DNA of 64,000 bases from Phenylobacterium deserti (GTDB lineage: Bacteria; Pseudomonadota; Alphaproteobacteria; Caulobacterales; Caulobacteraceae). Below are positions 1-8,602 of this stretch, piece by piece. The translations under genes were made by a program, and so were the position numbers. The stretch's first letter is position 1. Each line of letters opens with the position of its first letter. A model generated the notes under the pieces. That model was given only the letters and a program-made list of their open reading frames with translations, did not search any database and was not told where the DNA came from. The stretch lies in the NCBI RefSeq assembly GCF_003254705.1, contig NZ_QFYR01000001.1:1116001-1180000 (forward strand), written 5' to 3'.

Positions 1-1132
1 AGAGCGCCCAGATCTGCGGCGTCTGGTCGGCGGGCTTGCCGGTGACCTCGGCGATGATCTTGCGCTGGTCGGCGACGATGGTCTCCAGCAGCTGGGTGGC
101 GGTGCCCTCGGCCATGGCCTCGTCGCCGTCGCCGCGCATGCCCACCGTGACCACGGCTTCGTAGCCGCCCGGGCCCGGCTTGGACATCATCCGCTCCATG
201 CCGCCGCGCCAGAAGGTGCGCAGGTTCTCGGCGTTGGTCGAATAGTCCCACTTGCCGCCGGTGACGCCGCCTTCCTTGTTGCGGTGCCACTCGTCGTGCG
301 CCCGCGTCAGCGGTTCGTGGTGCGAAGTGCCCATGACCACGCCCATGGCGTCGGCCAGGATCATGTTCTGCGGATCGTCATCGTTGAACGCCCGCGGCGG
401 CCACATCGCCGGCCACAGATAGTTGCCCTTCATCCGCAGCAGCAGCTCGAAGACGTGGGCGTACATCTTCGAATTGGCCCCGCCGAAGTGCTTCTCGGCC
501 CAGGTGGTCAGGGCGGGCGCCTCGTCGTTGATGAAGAAGCCGCGGTATTTGACCTTCGGCTGGTCGCGGCGTGCGCCGGCGGTCACATAAAGGTTCTTGC
601 GCGCGGCGACCGGCGCGTCGGCGAACCAGTGCCAGGGCGAGACGCCCATCTTCTCCGACAGGTCATAGGTCCCGAACACCGCCCCGCGGCGATCGGCGCC
701 CACCACCACCAATGCCCGCGGCACGTTGGGGAACGGCCGCTCCACCACGATCTGCCGGAACGCTTCCCACTGGCCGGAGATGTCGTCCGCCTTCAGCTTC
801 CCCGAGGCGACCAGTCCGTCGATGATCGGGCTCTGGCCCAGCACGCCGACGATCACCAGCTCGCCCTTGGCCTGGGCCGGATCGGTCAGGCGGACGGCGG
901 CGCGGCCGCTCACCCGCTGCAGGTCGGCGGCGAAGGCGTCGGCCACGTGCCGGACCGCGGTGTCTGCGCCAGCGTCGGCCAGCACCGCCGCCGGGGCGCC
1001 GCTGCGCACCAGGCTGAACGACCCGCGCATCGGCTTTTCGCAGATCGACACGGCCGTCTCGCAGGCGCTGGCTGCCGTGCTCAGCGCCATCGCCAGAGCC
1101 AGGGCGGCGAGCCCGGTGGAGATCCTGATCAT
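1..1132 (-). CDS. Glycoside hydrolase family 115 (alpha-glucuronidase type), 3' part outside the window
   Basis: The reading frame is open from an ATG at 1132 to the window edge, giving about 377 residues without a stop, so the C-terminal part is missing. The first 23 residues form a signal peptide ending in a small-residue site (TAASA), so the enzyme is exported. Residues around 150-300 show stretches typical of GH115: HWFADAPV, KYRGFFINDEAP, LRMKGNYLWPAMW and VMGTSHHEPLTRA. GH115 enzymes remove (4-O-methyl)glucuronic acid from xylan side chains; a xylan-related role here is inferred. It is transcribed after DUF3422 on the same strand, but a 153-base gap with inverted repeats suggests its own promoter. 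Confidence 0.88.
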   Translation of the reverse strand, partial: MIRISTGLAALALAMALSTAASACETAVSICEKPMRGSFSLVRSGAPAAVLADAGADTAVRHVADAFAADLQRVSGRAAVRLTDPAQAKGELVIVGVLGQSPIIDGLVASGKLKADDISGQWEAFRQIVVERPFPNVPRALVVVGADRRGAVFGTYDLSEKMGVSPWHWFADAPVAARKNLYVTAGARRDQPKVKYRGFFINDEAPALTTWAEKHFGGANSKMYAHVFELLLRMKGNYLWPAMWPPRAFNDDDPQNMILADAMGVVMGTSHHEPLTRAHDEWHRNKEGGVTGGKWDYSTNAENLRTFWRGGMERMMSKPGPGGYEAVVTVGMRGDGDEAMAEGTATQLLETIVADQRKIIAEVTGKPADQTPQIWAL

Positions 1133-1212
1133 CTTGTCCGTCCCCTGCCGCCGGACGGCTCATCAGGCGCCGGCGTTCGTTTCTTGTGTCTTCCGCAATC
1201 CGCGGCGGGCTG

Positions 1213-1257
1213 GATCACGCAGAACATGTGATCTGACCACTGCTAGCAATTGGCTAG
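1213..1257. promoter_or_regulatory. Inverted repeats upstream of the GH115 gene
   Basis: Two inverted repeats lie 80-125 bases upstream of the GH115 start: GATCAC-N9-GTGATC (1213-1233) and CTAGC-AATTG-GCTAG (1243-1257). Both could be operators for sugar-responsive control of the hydrolase. No known consensus is matched with certainty, and they could be chance in this short gap. Confidence 0.3.
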
Positions 1258-1285
1258 ACCAAGAACAAGAAGAGGCGCGGTCGGC

Positions 1286-2518
1286 TCAGCCCTCCGGCTT
1301 GTGCGCCTTGCGAACGCGCGCCACGGTCAGCCAGACGGCGGCGATGATGAAGGGCACGGCGATCGCCGTCCCGACATTCGGATCGATCCACGGCCAGATC
1401 GCATGCGCGCCTTCCAGGCCGAGGTGGGCCAGGCTCGCCACGTAGTAGCTGATCGCCGCGACCGAGAGCCCTTCGACCGTCTGCTGCAGCTGCAACTGCA
1501 GGCGCGCGCGGCGGTTCATCGCCCGCAGCAGGTCGCGGTTCTGGCTCTGCAGGGTGACTTCCACTTTCGTCCGCAGCAGCTGTGCGGCCCGTGTCAGCTT
1601 GCGCGACAAGTTGCTTTGCCGCTCCTCCGTCGACAGGCAGGTCCGCATGGCCGGGTTCAGCCGCCGCGCGAAAAAGGCGGACCACGTCGGCGCGCCGTCG
1701 ACCGCGCTCTCGTGCAGCGCCTCGAGCCGCAGGCGCATCAGCTCGGCATAGGCCCGCGTCGCGCCGAACCGATAGGCCGCCGCCGCGCTGCCCGCTTCCA
1801 GGTCCGCCGACAGTTCCGACAGCCGGTCCAGCAGCGCCTGGCTTTCCTGCAGGTCGCCGGTGCGGATCGCCTCGATCACGCCGGGCAGTTCGGTCTCGAT
1901 CCGGCGGATCGTCGGCCCGTGGCGCTGCGCCTCCGGCAATCCTAAGAGGGCCAGGGTGCGATAGGTCTCGACCTCCAGGATGCGCTGGATCAGCGGTCCG
2001 GCCTCGCCCTCGACAAGCCCCCGGTCGGTCACGCCGATCTCGACGAACCCGTCGGCGTTCGGTCGGAAGCTCGATGCGGCCAGGGCGCGCCCATCCGCCA
2101 AGGCCGTGCGAGCGCCCCCACCTGCCAGGGCCAGCTCCTCCGGCGCGCCAAGATCAAGCTGCACCGCCACCAACAGCAGGCCCGGCTGCGGCAGGCCCGC
2201 GGGCCAGAGCGGCGGCGCCCCGGCGGCCAGCTCGAAGGTGTAGGCGGTGAACTCTCCGTGTCGCTCCCATTGGAAGGTGCGCCCCCCCACCGTCGCCTGG
2301 AAATGTCGCGCCTCGTCCCCCGGGCCGTCAGCGCCCAGCCAGGCGCCCAGCCAGGCGCCCAGGGCCTCCCGCTCGTCCTCGCCGCCGTCCGACAGGAACG
2401 CGAAATGCAGCACCCGGCAGGGCGCAGCGATCGCCGCAAACGGCCGCGCATGGATTTCCTCCAGCACCCGTGCGCGCAAGGGATGGACGGCAAGACCGTT
2501 GATGCTCTGCTCCGACAT
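1286..2518 (-). CDS. DUF3422 family membrane-anchored protein
   Basis: A 410-residue protein. The N-terminus has the family signature (AVHPLRARVLEEIHARPF), followed by a mixed alpha/beta region and a long helical segment (about 270-350, many Arg/Gln/Leu) that may form a coiled coil. The C-terminus has two likely membrane segments (about 350-366 and 378-396) before a short basic tail, so the bulk is probably cytoplasmic. DUF3422 proteins are common in proteobacteria and have no known function. A perfect 14-base LacI-type palindrome lies 40 bases upstream of the ATG, suggesting repression by a sugar-responsive regulator not in the window. Confidence 0.85.
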   Translation of the reverse strand: MSEQSINGLAVHPLRARVLEEIHARPFAAIAAPCRVLHFAFLSDGGEDEREALGAWLGAWLGADGPGDEARHFQATVGGRTFQWERHGEFTAYTFELAAGAPPLWPAGLPQPGLLLVAVQLDLGAPEELALAGGGARTALADGRALAASSFRPNADGFVEIGVTDRGLVEGEAGPLIQRILEVETYRTLALLGLPEAQRHGPTIRRIETELPGVIEAIRTGDLQESQALLDRLSELSADLEAGSAAAAYRFGATRAYAELMRLRLEALHESAVDGAPTWSAFFARRLNPAMRTCLSTEERQSNLSRKLTRAAQLLRTKVEVTLQSQNRDLLRAMNRRARLQLQLQQTVEGLSVAAISYYVASLAHLGLEGAHAIWPWIDPNVGTAIAVPFIIAAVWLTVARVRKAHKPEG

Positions 2519-2557
2519 CGCTCCGACCGGCTGCTGCTGTTGAGGCCCGAAGAACGA

Positions 2558-2571
2558 TGTTAGCGCTAACA
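2558..2571. promoter_or_regulatory. Perfect LacI/GalR-type operator palindrome
   Basis: TGTTAGCGCTAACA is a perfect 14-base palindrome with the central CG typical of LacI/GalR family operators. It closely resembles the xylose-regulon motif known from Caulobacter (TGGTAGCGCTAACA). It sits 40 bases upstream of the DUF3422 start on the minus strand and 26 bases beyond the AraC gene stop, so the DUF3422 promoter is the likely target. GH115 downstream might be co-regulated. Confidence 0.6.
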
Positions 2572-2596
2572 GCCCGCCGAAACGAGCGCCAGGTTG

Positions 2597-3628
2597 TCAG
2601 TGCATGTGAGCCTGCGCGGCGGGCTCGGCCGCGATCCCCGCCCGCCATTCCCCAGGCGAGACGCCGGCCCACTCCTTGAAGGCGCGGTAGAAGGACGTCG
2701 TGTCCTGGTAGCCGAGCAGGTAGGTCACCTCGTCGATATGGATGGCCGGGTCGGCGAGCAATTGCTCGCTCAGCTCGCGCCGCGCATCGGCGAGCAGCGC
2801 CCGGAAGGTCGTGGCTTCATCGGTGATCCGCCGCTGCAGCGTCCGCTCGCTCATCCCCAGGTCGCGGGCGACGTGCGCGACCTCCGGACGGCCGCTCGCC
2901 AGCGAGCGCTTGAGCACCGCCTTCACGCGTTCGGCTATCTCCTGGCCCTCCTGGAGCTCCGCGAAGGCCGCGGCCAGGCCCGGCGTGACGAGCTCGAGAA
3001 ACTCAGGGCTGTGACCCGGGAACGGCGCCGCCAGGTCGCTGACGTGGAAGAACATGGCGTTGCGCAAGGCGCCCCAGACGATCGGCGCGCCGTAGTAGTC
3101 TTCCAGCTCGGCGCTCGCGGGACCTGGACGACGATACTCCACCCGCGCCGGGGTGATGCGCCTGCCCGTGCCCCGCCGCCCGAGTTCCAGCAGGAACATG
3201 AAGCTGAGGTCGATCGAGACGGCGGGCTCGGCCTCGGTCGCGAACGGCCAATCCTTGGTGATCGACCACAGGCCCGACGCCTCTTCGGTCCGGAAGACTT
3301 CGCAGGCCCCCATCCGCTTGAAGCGCTCGATCCGCCCGATGGCGTCCCGAAAGTCCGAGGCATAGAGCGCCGCGATGAACGCCGGCTGGTGGCCAGCCCG
3401 ATCCGCGGCCTGGAGAATGCGCAAGGCCAGGTCCGGCTCTTCCGCGATGGCCTCGGCGGCGTTCCAGATCGCGAACAGTTGCGCCGTGCAGAGCAAGGCC
3501 GAGGCGTCCAGGTGCAAGCTCGACGGCAAGCCCGCCATGCGCAGCACCTTGGCCGGCTCCAGGCCGGCGCCGCGCATGGCTCGCCAAAGCGTCGGCGGAA
3601 ACCGGCCCCGGTCGATCACGGGCGTCAT
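2597..3628 (-). CDS. AraC family transcriptional regulator (Arabinose_bd-type N-domain)
   Basis: A 343-residue regulator. Start chosen at ATG 3628 because a GGAGAGGGAAG purine tract precedes it and the upstream in-frame stretch is Arg/Pro-rich and unlike the family. The N-terminal two-thirds (about 1-230) resembles the ligand-sensing domain of OruR/ArgR-like AraC proteins. The last 100 residues carry the double helix-turn-helix (DLGMSERTLQRRI, then the second helix pair ending YQDTTSFYRAFKEWAGVSPGEWR). It lies 73 bases behind an alpha/beta hydrolase on the same strand, so it may control that enzyme. Ligand unknown. Confidence 0.85.
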   Translation of the reverse strand: MTPVIDRGRFPPTLWRAMRGAGLEPAKVLRMAGLPSSLHLDASALLCTAQLFAIWNAAEAIAEEPDLALRILQAADRAGHQPAFIAALYASDFRDAIGRIERFKRMGACEVFRTEEASGLWSITKDWPFATEAEPAVSIDLSFMFLLELGRRGTGRRITPARVEYRRPGPASAELEDYYGAPIVWGALRNAMFFHVSDLAAPFPGHSPEFLELVTPGLAAAFAELQEGQEIAERVKAVLKRSLASGRPEVAHVARDLGMSERTLQRRITDEATTFRALLADARRELSEQLLADPAIHIDEVTYLLGYQDTTSFYRAFKEWAGVSPGEWRAGIAAEPAAQAHMH

Positions 3629-3701
3629 GTGCGGTCTTCCCTCTCCTTGGGGCCGCCCGGCCCTGGCCATCCGCCTCCGGACAGCCAGGGCTCCGGGTCC
3701 G

Positions 3702-4670
3702 CTAGCGCAGGTCCACCCGCGCCTGGGCCGAGACGTGAGTGTGCAGGGCCTCGCGGGCGGCCGTCCAGGCGCGGCTGTCGTCATCCAGGGCGGAGCGAAG
3801 ATAGGCCCACGTCATGCGCAGCACGGTCTCGAGCCGCTCGGGATCCTCGTCGTCGGTCTCCCGGGCGTCGTAGCTGGAAATGCCGCCAAGTCCATGCTTG
3901 CCGCCCAGCACCGTCATCAGCGCGTCCGCCCCGGGGCTGTCGTGAAAGGCGTCGGCGTGCCACGCCGGCCCTCGCACGGTCAGATGGGGTGAGGCGTCGT
4001 CGCTGCCGACCACCACCAGGGTCCGCGTGGTCATGTGCGAGAAGTCGGCGTTGAAGAAGCCATACTTGGCCGCCACCTCCTCGGTCAGGCTGTCGCCGCC
4101 GTTGCCCGGCGCGGTGAGCAGCACGCCCACCTTGATGCGGGGGTCCAGCAGGTTGACGTCCTTCGCCCCGTCGTCCTTAGGCTCGGTGAGCCGCGCGCCA
4201 AGCAGCATGCCCGCCGTGTGCCCGCCCATCGAGTGGCCGACCACCGCGACCTTGCTCCGATCGAGGCGGCCCTTGAAGGCCGGCGCCAATGCCTCGATCT
4301 CGTCGAGCCGATCCAGGATCAGGCTCATGTCCAGGGGACGCGAGCGCCAGAACAGCGGGCCGCCCTCGGCATCCGCCGGCAGGCCGGCGACCTTCGAGTT
4401 CAGATGCGTCGGCTGGATCACCACGAAGCCGCGTTCGGCATAGAAGTTCACCAGCGGCCCGTACCCGTCCTTCGACGGAATGTAGAAGGACGGACCATGG
4501 CCGTGCGACAGCAGCACGATCGGCAGCGCGTCGCCCGTTATCGGTCCCGTGATGCGCAGTTCCAGCGGCAGCGCCCGCTCAGGCGCCTCAAGGGTGACGG
4601 GACTGACCGAGATCGTCGTTCTGGCCTCGTCCACCGGAATGTGACGGGCGTCTTTGATGAGGTTGTTCAT
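3702..4670 (-). CDS. Alpha/beta hydrolase, chlorophyllase/dienelactone hydrolase-like
   Basis: A 322-residue protein, start taken at ATG 4670 because GGAGCAGGCAGCC precedes it; an upstream in-frame ATG lies only 15 bases before. The core shows the nucleophile elbow GHSMGG (VAVVGHSMGGHTAG), an oxyanion-hole stretch (IVLLSHGHGPS), a candidate acid (VVVGSDDASPH) and a late His (GGKHGLGG). No signal peptide, so it is probably cytoplasmic. The substrate is not evident. It is followed on the same strand by an AraC regulator, suggesting an inducible catabolic or detoxifying unit. Confidence 0.75.
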   Translation of the reverse strand: MNNLIKDARHIPVDEARTTISVSPVTLEAPERALPLELRITGPITGDALPIVLLSHGHGPSFYIPSKDGYGPLVNFYAERGFVVIQPTHLNSKVAGLPADAEGGPLFWRSRPLDMSLILDRLDEIEALAPAFKGRLDRSKVAVVGHSMGGHTAGMLLGARLTEPKDDGAKDVNLLDPRIKVGVLLTAPGNGGDSLTEEVAAKYGFFNADFSHMTTRTLVVVGSDDASPHLTVRGPAWHADAFHDSPGADALMTVLGGKHGLGGISSYDARETDDEDPERLETVLRMTWAYLRSALDDDSRAWTAAREALHTHVSAQARVDLR

Positions 4671-4857
4671 GGCTGCCTGCTCCATCTTCAAGCCGGCCGC
4701 CGAGGGCCGGCGGCGTTGATGGATGCAGGGTAGGGCCGCCGCGAAATCCCACATTTACGGAGCGCGCCATTTGGTTTGCAAAGCGCGCCAACAGACGTCG
4801 CCCTGCTGAGCGTCAGCCAGGCTGGGCGAGCGGACTTGGGCGCATGCCGAGCTCAGG

Positions 4858-5004
4858 TCAGGAACCTCGGCGCTTCCACCCGATGACACCGAAGCCCAGC
4901 AGGAATCCGAGCACCAGGCCAACGAACATGTTGTCGATCACCGCGCCGAGTATGACGCCGCCGCAGACTGCGAGCGCGAAGGGCACACCGTTGTTCTTGT
5001 CCAT
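4858..5004 (-). CDS. Small hydrophobic membrane protein (48 aa)
   Basis: A 48-residue protein starting MDKNNGVPF, preceded by a good ribosome site (GGCGAGGGG, 5 bases before ATG). Residues 9-41 are almost entirely hydrophobic with glycines and could form two short membrane spans or a hairpin; the tail is basic (WKRRGS), predicting a cytoplasmic C-terminus. A longer in-frame version starting near 5169 has an Arg/Ser-rich extension that looks non-coding. I do not recognise a family. It stands alone between the hydrolase and a LysR gene. Confidence 0.55.
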   Translation of the reverse strand: MDKNNGVPFALAVCGGVILGAVIDNMFVGLVLGFLLGFGVIGWKRRGS

Positions 5005-5152
5005 CTTGAACCCCTCGCCGCCTGTTACTGCGCCGCTGCGCTGACAGCTTCGGATGAAAGCTGAACCGAGGCCACCCGTTCGCCGCCCATGCGCGCCGCG
5101 CGGCCGCCAGTCCGACCCCAGGAGCGCTCCAACCGAGCTCGCGGGTTCTGGC

Positions 5153-6124
5153 TCAGAGCCGTTCTCCATCGCCCTCCGCGCCCTTCGGGACGAGGGTGCT
5201 CAGCATGCTCGCCAGCCAGGAAACCCCCGCGTCCATCATGGCGACGCGCGGCACGATGAGGCTGACGGCATAGGTCGGGAAGGCGAATGGCGCGGCTACG
5301 CTGGCCACGCCGTATCTGGCGCCGTGCATGTCGACGAAGCGGCGCGGCAGCGCAGAGATCAAGTCGGTGTCGGCCAGCACCGCCAACGCCGACATGAAGT
5401 TCGGCGCCGTGAGCGCAACGCGACGTGCCAGCCCCTGCCGCTCCAGCAGATCATCGACGAAACCCCGCGGATCGCCGCCTTGGGAGACGACGAGGTGTTG
5501 CTGGCGGCAGTAGTGCTCGAGATCAGGTCGGCGCAGATACGGATGGCCGACCCGGGCGGCGACGACGAAATCCTCGGAGAAGAGGTCGAGGCTGATAAAG
5601 CGGGCGGGGACTTCGTGGAACGGCAGGATGGCGACATCCATCTCGCGCGCTTCGAGCGCGAGCAGGGAGTCCCTCCACCCCAGCGCCATCGTCGTCTCGC
5701 CCGCCTTTGGCAACAACTGGCGCAGGCCGATGTCGACGCCTGGAGCCTGCCTGGCGAGTTCGGCGAGCAACGGCGGCAGCAGCACCGAAGAGACGGCGTC
5801 GGGGGCGCCGATACGGAAGCGGCGAGTTGAGCGGGCCGGGTCGAACGGCTCGCGGCTTGCGACCACGCTGCGCACACGGGCCAAGGCCTCGGCGATGCCG
5901 GGCGCCAGCTCCTCCGCGCGTTGGGTCGGCACCACGCCGCGCGGCGTCTTCAGGAACAAGGGGTCGCCCAGCAGCAGACGGAGGCGTCTGAGGCCGTGGC
6001 TGACGGCCGAAGCCGTCAGGTTCAGCGCCCCGGCCGCACGGCCGACATGGCGCTCACGCATGACGGCCTCGAACAGCACGAGCAGGTTCAGGTCCGTACG
6101 GGATAGATCAATTTGGTTCAGCAT
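5153..6124 (-). CDS. LysR family transcriptional regulator (NodD/SyrM-like)
   Basis: A 323-residue regulator. The N-terminus has the LysR winged helix (DLNLLVLFEAVMRERHVGRA then LNLTASAVSHGLRRLR), followed by the periplasmic-binding-like effector domain from about residue 95. The wording LTASAVSHGLRRLRLLLGDPLF is typical of the NodD/LeuO-like subgroup. It is transcribed away from the NTF2-like protein gene at 6206; the 81-base gap contains CTTC-N10-GAAG (6143-6160), a possible binding site. By LysR practice it may regulate both its own gene and the divergent pair. Confidence 0.85.
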   Translation of the reverse strand: MLNQIDLSRTDLNLLVLFEAVMRERHVGRAAGALNLTASAVSHGLRRLRLLLGDPLFLKTPRGVVPTQRAEELAPGIAEALARVRSVVASREPFDPARSTRRFRIGAPDAVSSVLLPPLLAELARQAPGVDIGLRQLLPKAGETTMALGWRDSLLALEAREMDVAILPFHEVPARFISLDLFSEDFVVAARVGHPYLRRPDLEHYCRQQHLVVSQGGDPRGFVDDLLERQGLARRVALTAPNFMSALAVLADTDLISALPRRFVDMHGARYGVASVAAPFAFPTYAVSLIVPRVAMMDAGVSWLASMLSTLVPKGAEGDGERL

Positions 6125-6205
6125 AGGCGTGAAATCGTATCACTGGCTTCAGCAGCTGGCGAAGGGGATGGTTGGGCCGCTCACCTCTGAGCAGGGACCT
6201 TCCAG

Positions 6206-6781
6206 ATGAACACCACGTCGATTCAGGCCGGACGTCCTGCCGGCCGCTGCTTCTCCCGCCGCGTCAGTCTGGCGATGACGCTGCTTCTGCCGTTCTGCGC
6301 CAAGACGGCGCAGGCTGCCGAGCCGTTGGACCGCGCCGTAGAGCAGTTGATCGCCCGCGCCGAACGGCAGGCGCAACTCTTCAACGCCGGCCGCATGCGG
6401 GAGTGGAATGCGCTGGTCGGCATCGGCGACGGCTTCACATTGATGGAGCCGTTTGGCGGAGCGACCAGCCACGGCTTCAACCCCACCGAGGAGAAGCTCG
6501 CGAAGCTGGCGAAGAACTTCCGCAATGGGACGGCGCGGCTTGAGATCGACCAGACCTATGCCAGCAAGGACATGGTGGTGCTGGTCTACGTCGAACGGAA
6601 CGATGGCGAGGTGCATGGCCTGCCGAACCAGGACTGGTCGCTGCGCGTCACCCAGGTGTTCCAGCGGCAAGGCGATGGGTGGAAGCTGGTCCATCGGCAT
6701 GCCGATCCGCTGGTGCACCCGATCTCGCTGGCCGATCTGTCATCGCTCGCCGCCGGGCGTGGACTGCCGAAGGCGGACTGA
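6206..6781 (+). CDS. Exported NTF2/SnoaL-like (DUF4440-type) protein
   Basis: A 191-residue protein with an N-terminal export signal: a twin-Arg stretch (SRRVSLAMTLLLPF) and an AKTAQA-A-like cleavage region near residue 37, so Tat export is possible. The mature part has a cone-fold pattern: an N-terminal helix (LDRAVEQLIARAERQAQLFN), then strands with WSLRVTQVFQRQGDGWKLVHRHAD, typical of SnoaL/ketosteroid-isomerase-like proteins. Function unknown. The next gene starts 3 bases after its stop, so the two are one operon; the divergent LysR gene is the likely regulator. Confidence 0.7.
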   Translation: MNTTSIQAGRPAGRCFSRRVSLAMTLLLPFCAKTAQAAEPLDRAVEQLIARAERQAQLFNAGRMREWNALVGIGDGFTLMEPFGGATSHGFNPTEEKLAKLAKNFRNGTARLEIDQTYASKDMVVLVYVERNDGEVHGLPNQDWSLRVTQVFQRQGDGWKLVHRHADPLVHPISLADLSSLAAGRGLPKAD

Positions 6782-6784
6782 GAC

Positions 6785-7234
6785 ATGAACCTGGGAAAGA
6801 CCTGTCTCATCGCCGCCGCGCTGATGGCCCTGACCGGCATGGCGATGGGCTTCTACATGGCGGCCGTGCAGGACTTCACGCTGGCGCCGGCGCATGCGCA
6901 CCTCAACCTCGTGGGATGGGTGACAATGGCGATCTACGGCCTCTATCACCGAAGCCAGCGGGGCGCGTCCGGGCGGCTGCGCTGGGTGCAGGCGATTGCA
7001 GGCGCCCTGGGCCCGCCGGCGATGGCTGGCGGGCTGGCGCTGCTGCTAACCTCGCCAGCGGGATCGGAGCTCCACAAGCGCGGCGAGGTCACGGTGATCG
7101 CCGGCTCGGTGCTGGCGATGCTGTCGATGGTGCTGTTTGTGGTCGTCGTTGGCCGCGATCGGGTCCGGGGCGGCGGGCCTGGCGCCGGGGCGTCCTCTCA
7201 CCAGGACGGGGCTCAGCTCGAAGGCAGCTCTTGA
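6785..7234 (+). CDS. Four-span membrane protein with HAHLN motif
   Basis: A 149-residue protein with about four hydrophobic spans (about 5-27, 37-55, 74-92, 100-121) and a Gly/Ser-rich hydrophilic tail. The stretch PAHAHLNLVGWVTMAIYGLYH resembles a His-containing helix seen in small proteins related to cytochrome-oxidase subunit I, so metal or haem contact is possible but not shown. It follows the NTF2-like gene by 3 bases and is probably cotranscribed. The C-terminal 25 residues are low-complexity and may be unstructured. Confidence 0.65.
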   Translation: MNLGKTCLIAAALMALTGMAMGFYMAAVQDFTLAPAHAHLNLVGWVTMAIYGLYHRSQRGASGRLRWVQAIAGALGPPAMAGGLALLLTSPAGSELHKRGEVTVIAGSVLAMLSMVLFVVVVGRDRVRGGGPGAGASSHQDGAQLEGSS

Positions 7235-7322
7235 GACCGCGCCGACAAGCAGACCTATCGAACAGCCGCTCCCCACCGATGGCTGACGCTCCACGACCCA
7301 GGGCAGGCGCTCGAAGCAGGCG

Positions 7323-7712
7323 CTAGACTTCTTTCGCCTGGTCGTAGGCCGACGAGGCCGCCGCGATCGCTTCTCCGTGCTCGAGCGCCCAAGAGCAAAG
7401 CGCCTCGAAGGGCTGACGCAGGGAATGTCCGAGCGGGGTGATCGCGTACTCCACGCCGATGGGCGCCGTGGGCAGGACGGTCCGTGTCACCAGTCCGTTG
7501 CGCTCCAGACGCTTCAACGCGTCCGCCAGCGCCTTGTGCGTGACCCCGTCGAGCCGCCGCTTGATCTCGTTGAAGCGCGCCGGCTCGGGGCAGAGGACGG
7601 TCAGGATCAGGATCGTCCACTTGTCGGCGATCTTATCCAGCACCGGGCGCACCACCTCCATGTTGGAGAGCGCCCGGGCGGACAAGGTCGCGAGGTCGGT
7701 ATCGTCAGCCAT
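7323..7712 (-). CDS. HxlR family transcriptional regulator
   Basis: A 129-residue winged-helix regulator starting at ATG 7712 (MADDTDLATL). The family core is plain: DKIADKWTILILTVLCPEPARFNEIKRRL, then THKALADALKRLERNGLVTR and the late EYAITPLGHSL. HxlR proteins usually control a neighbouring oxidoreductase in response to aldehydes, quinones or oxidative stress. It is divergent from the SDR gene at 7795, and a 19-base near-palindrome lies between the two, so autoregulation plus control of the SDR is likely. Confidence 0.88.
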   Translation of the reverse strand: MADDTDLATLSARALSNMEVVRPVLDKIADKWTILILTVLCPEPARFNEIKRRLDGVTHKALADALKRLERNGLVTRTVLPTAPIGVEYAITPLGHSLRQPFEALCSWALEHGEAIAAASSAYDQAKEV

Positions 7713-7744
7713 ATCTACGCTACTCAAAGTGCGTTCTTGATAGC

Positions 7745-7763
7745 AGATATACCCCGTATATCT
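7745..7763. promoter_or_regulatory. Operator between hxlR-type gene and SDR gene
   Basis: AGATATACCCCGTATATCT has perfect 8-base arms around a CCC centre, 32 bases from the HxlR start and 31 from the SDR start. It is AT-rich in a very GC-rich context, as expected for an operator overlapping a promoter. The likely ligand is the divergent HxlR protein. Confidence 0.6.
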
Positions 7764-7794
7764 AGATCGCCATCGTTGAACAGAGGACGCTACG

Positions 7795-8526
7795 ATGGCT
7801 CGCATGCAGAACAAGGTGGCGCTGGTGGTGGGCGGCGCGAAAGGCATCGGCCTTGCCACCGCCCAGCGGCTGGCGGCGGAGGGCGCAAGCGTTTTCCTGA
7901 CCGGGCGCGATGCGGATGAGACGGAAAAGGCGGCGCAGCAGGTCGGTTGGGGCGCGGTCGGTCTCGTCGCCGATGCTGCGATCGCGGAGGATCTGGCGAC
8001 AGCCGTAGGGGCTGTCCAACAAGCTCACGGGCGCATCGACGCGCTGGTCTTGAACGCAGGCCTTTCCGAACCCGCGCTCCTCGTCGAAGAAACTCCGGAA
8101 CATTTCGATCGGCATTTCGCCGTCAATGTGCGCGGGCAAGTGCTCGGGATGCAGGCCGCACTGCCGATCATGGGCGACGGCGCTTCGGTGGTGCTGATCG
8201 GTTCGATCGCCGGTTCGATCGGTATCCCGGAGCGCGGCGCCTACAGTGCGACGAAGGCGGCCGTTCGGTCCTACGCGCGAACGTGGACGGTCGAGCTTGC
8301 GCCCCGCGGCATCCGGGTCAACGTGGTCAGCCCCGGCCCGACCGAGACGGCGATGATGGCGGCCACCTCGGAGGCGTTTCGCACGGCGATCATCGAGACG
8401 ATCCCGCTCAAGCGAATGGCGCGCCCCGAGGAAGTCGCGGCCGCGGCCGTCTTTCTGCTGAGCGACGAAGCCAGCTACATCGCCGGCGTCGAGCTGCACA
8501 TCGACGGAGGTGCGGCGCAAGTGTGA
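7795..8526 (+). CDS. Short-chain dehydrogenase/reductase (SDR)
   Basis: A 243-residue classical SDR. The cofactor loop GGAKGIG is at about residues 13-19, NAG at about 87-89, the catalytic Ser in GSIAGS, and YSATK carries the Tyr-Lys pair. An Arg at TGRD after strand 2 suggests NADP(H) preference. The C-terminus has the usual YIAGVELHIDGGA. Substrate unknown. Its pairing with a divergent HxlR regulator and a shared operator suggests induction by a reactive carbonyl or xenobiotic. Confidence 0.88.
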   Translation: MARMQNKVALVVGGAKGIGLATAQRLAAEGASVFLTGRDADETEKAAQQVGWGAVGLVADAAIAEDLATAVGAVQQAHGRIDALVLNAGLSEPALLVEETPEHFDRHFAVNVRGQVLGMQAALPIMGDGASVVLIGSIAGSIGIPERGAYSATKAAVRSYARTWTVELAPRGIRVNVVSPGPTETAMMAATSEAFRTAIIETIPLKRMARPEEVAAAAVFLLSDEASYIAGVELHIDGGAAQV

Positions 8527-8602
8527 GCAGGCGCGCCTCAGCCAAGCCCCAGCGGGCAACCAAAATTTGCCTTTCGGCTGATCCCGTGTTCTCTTTTCGT
8601 TC

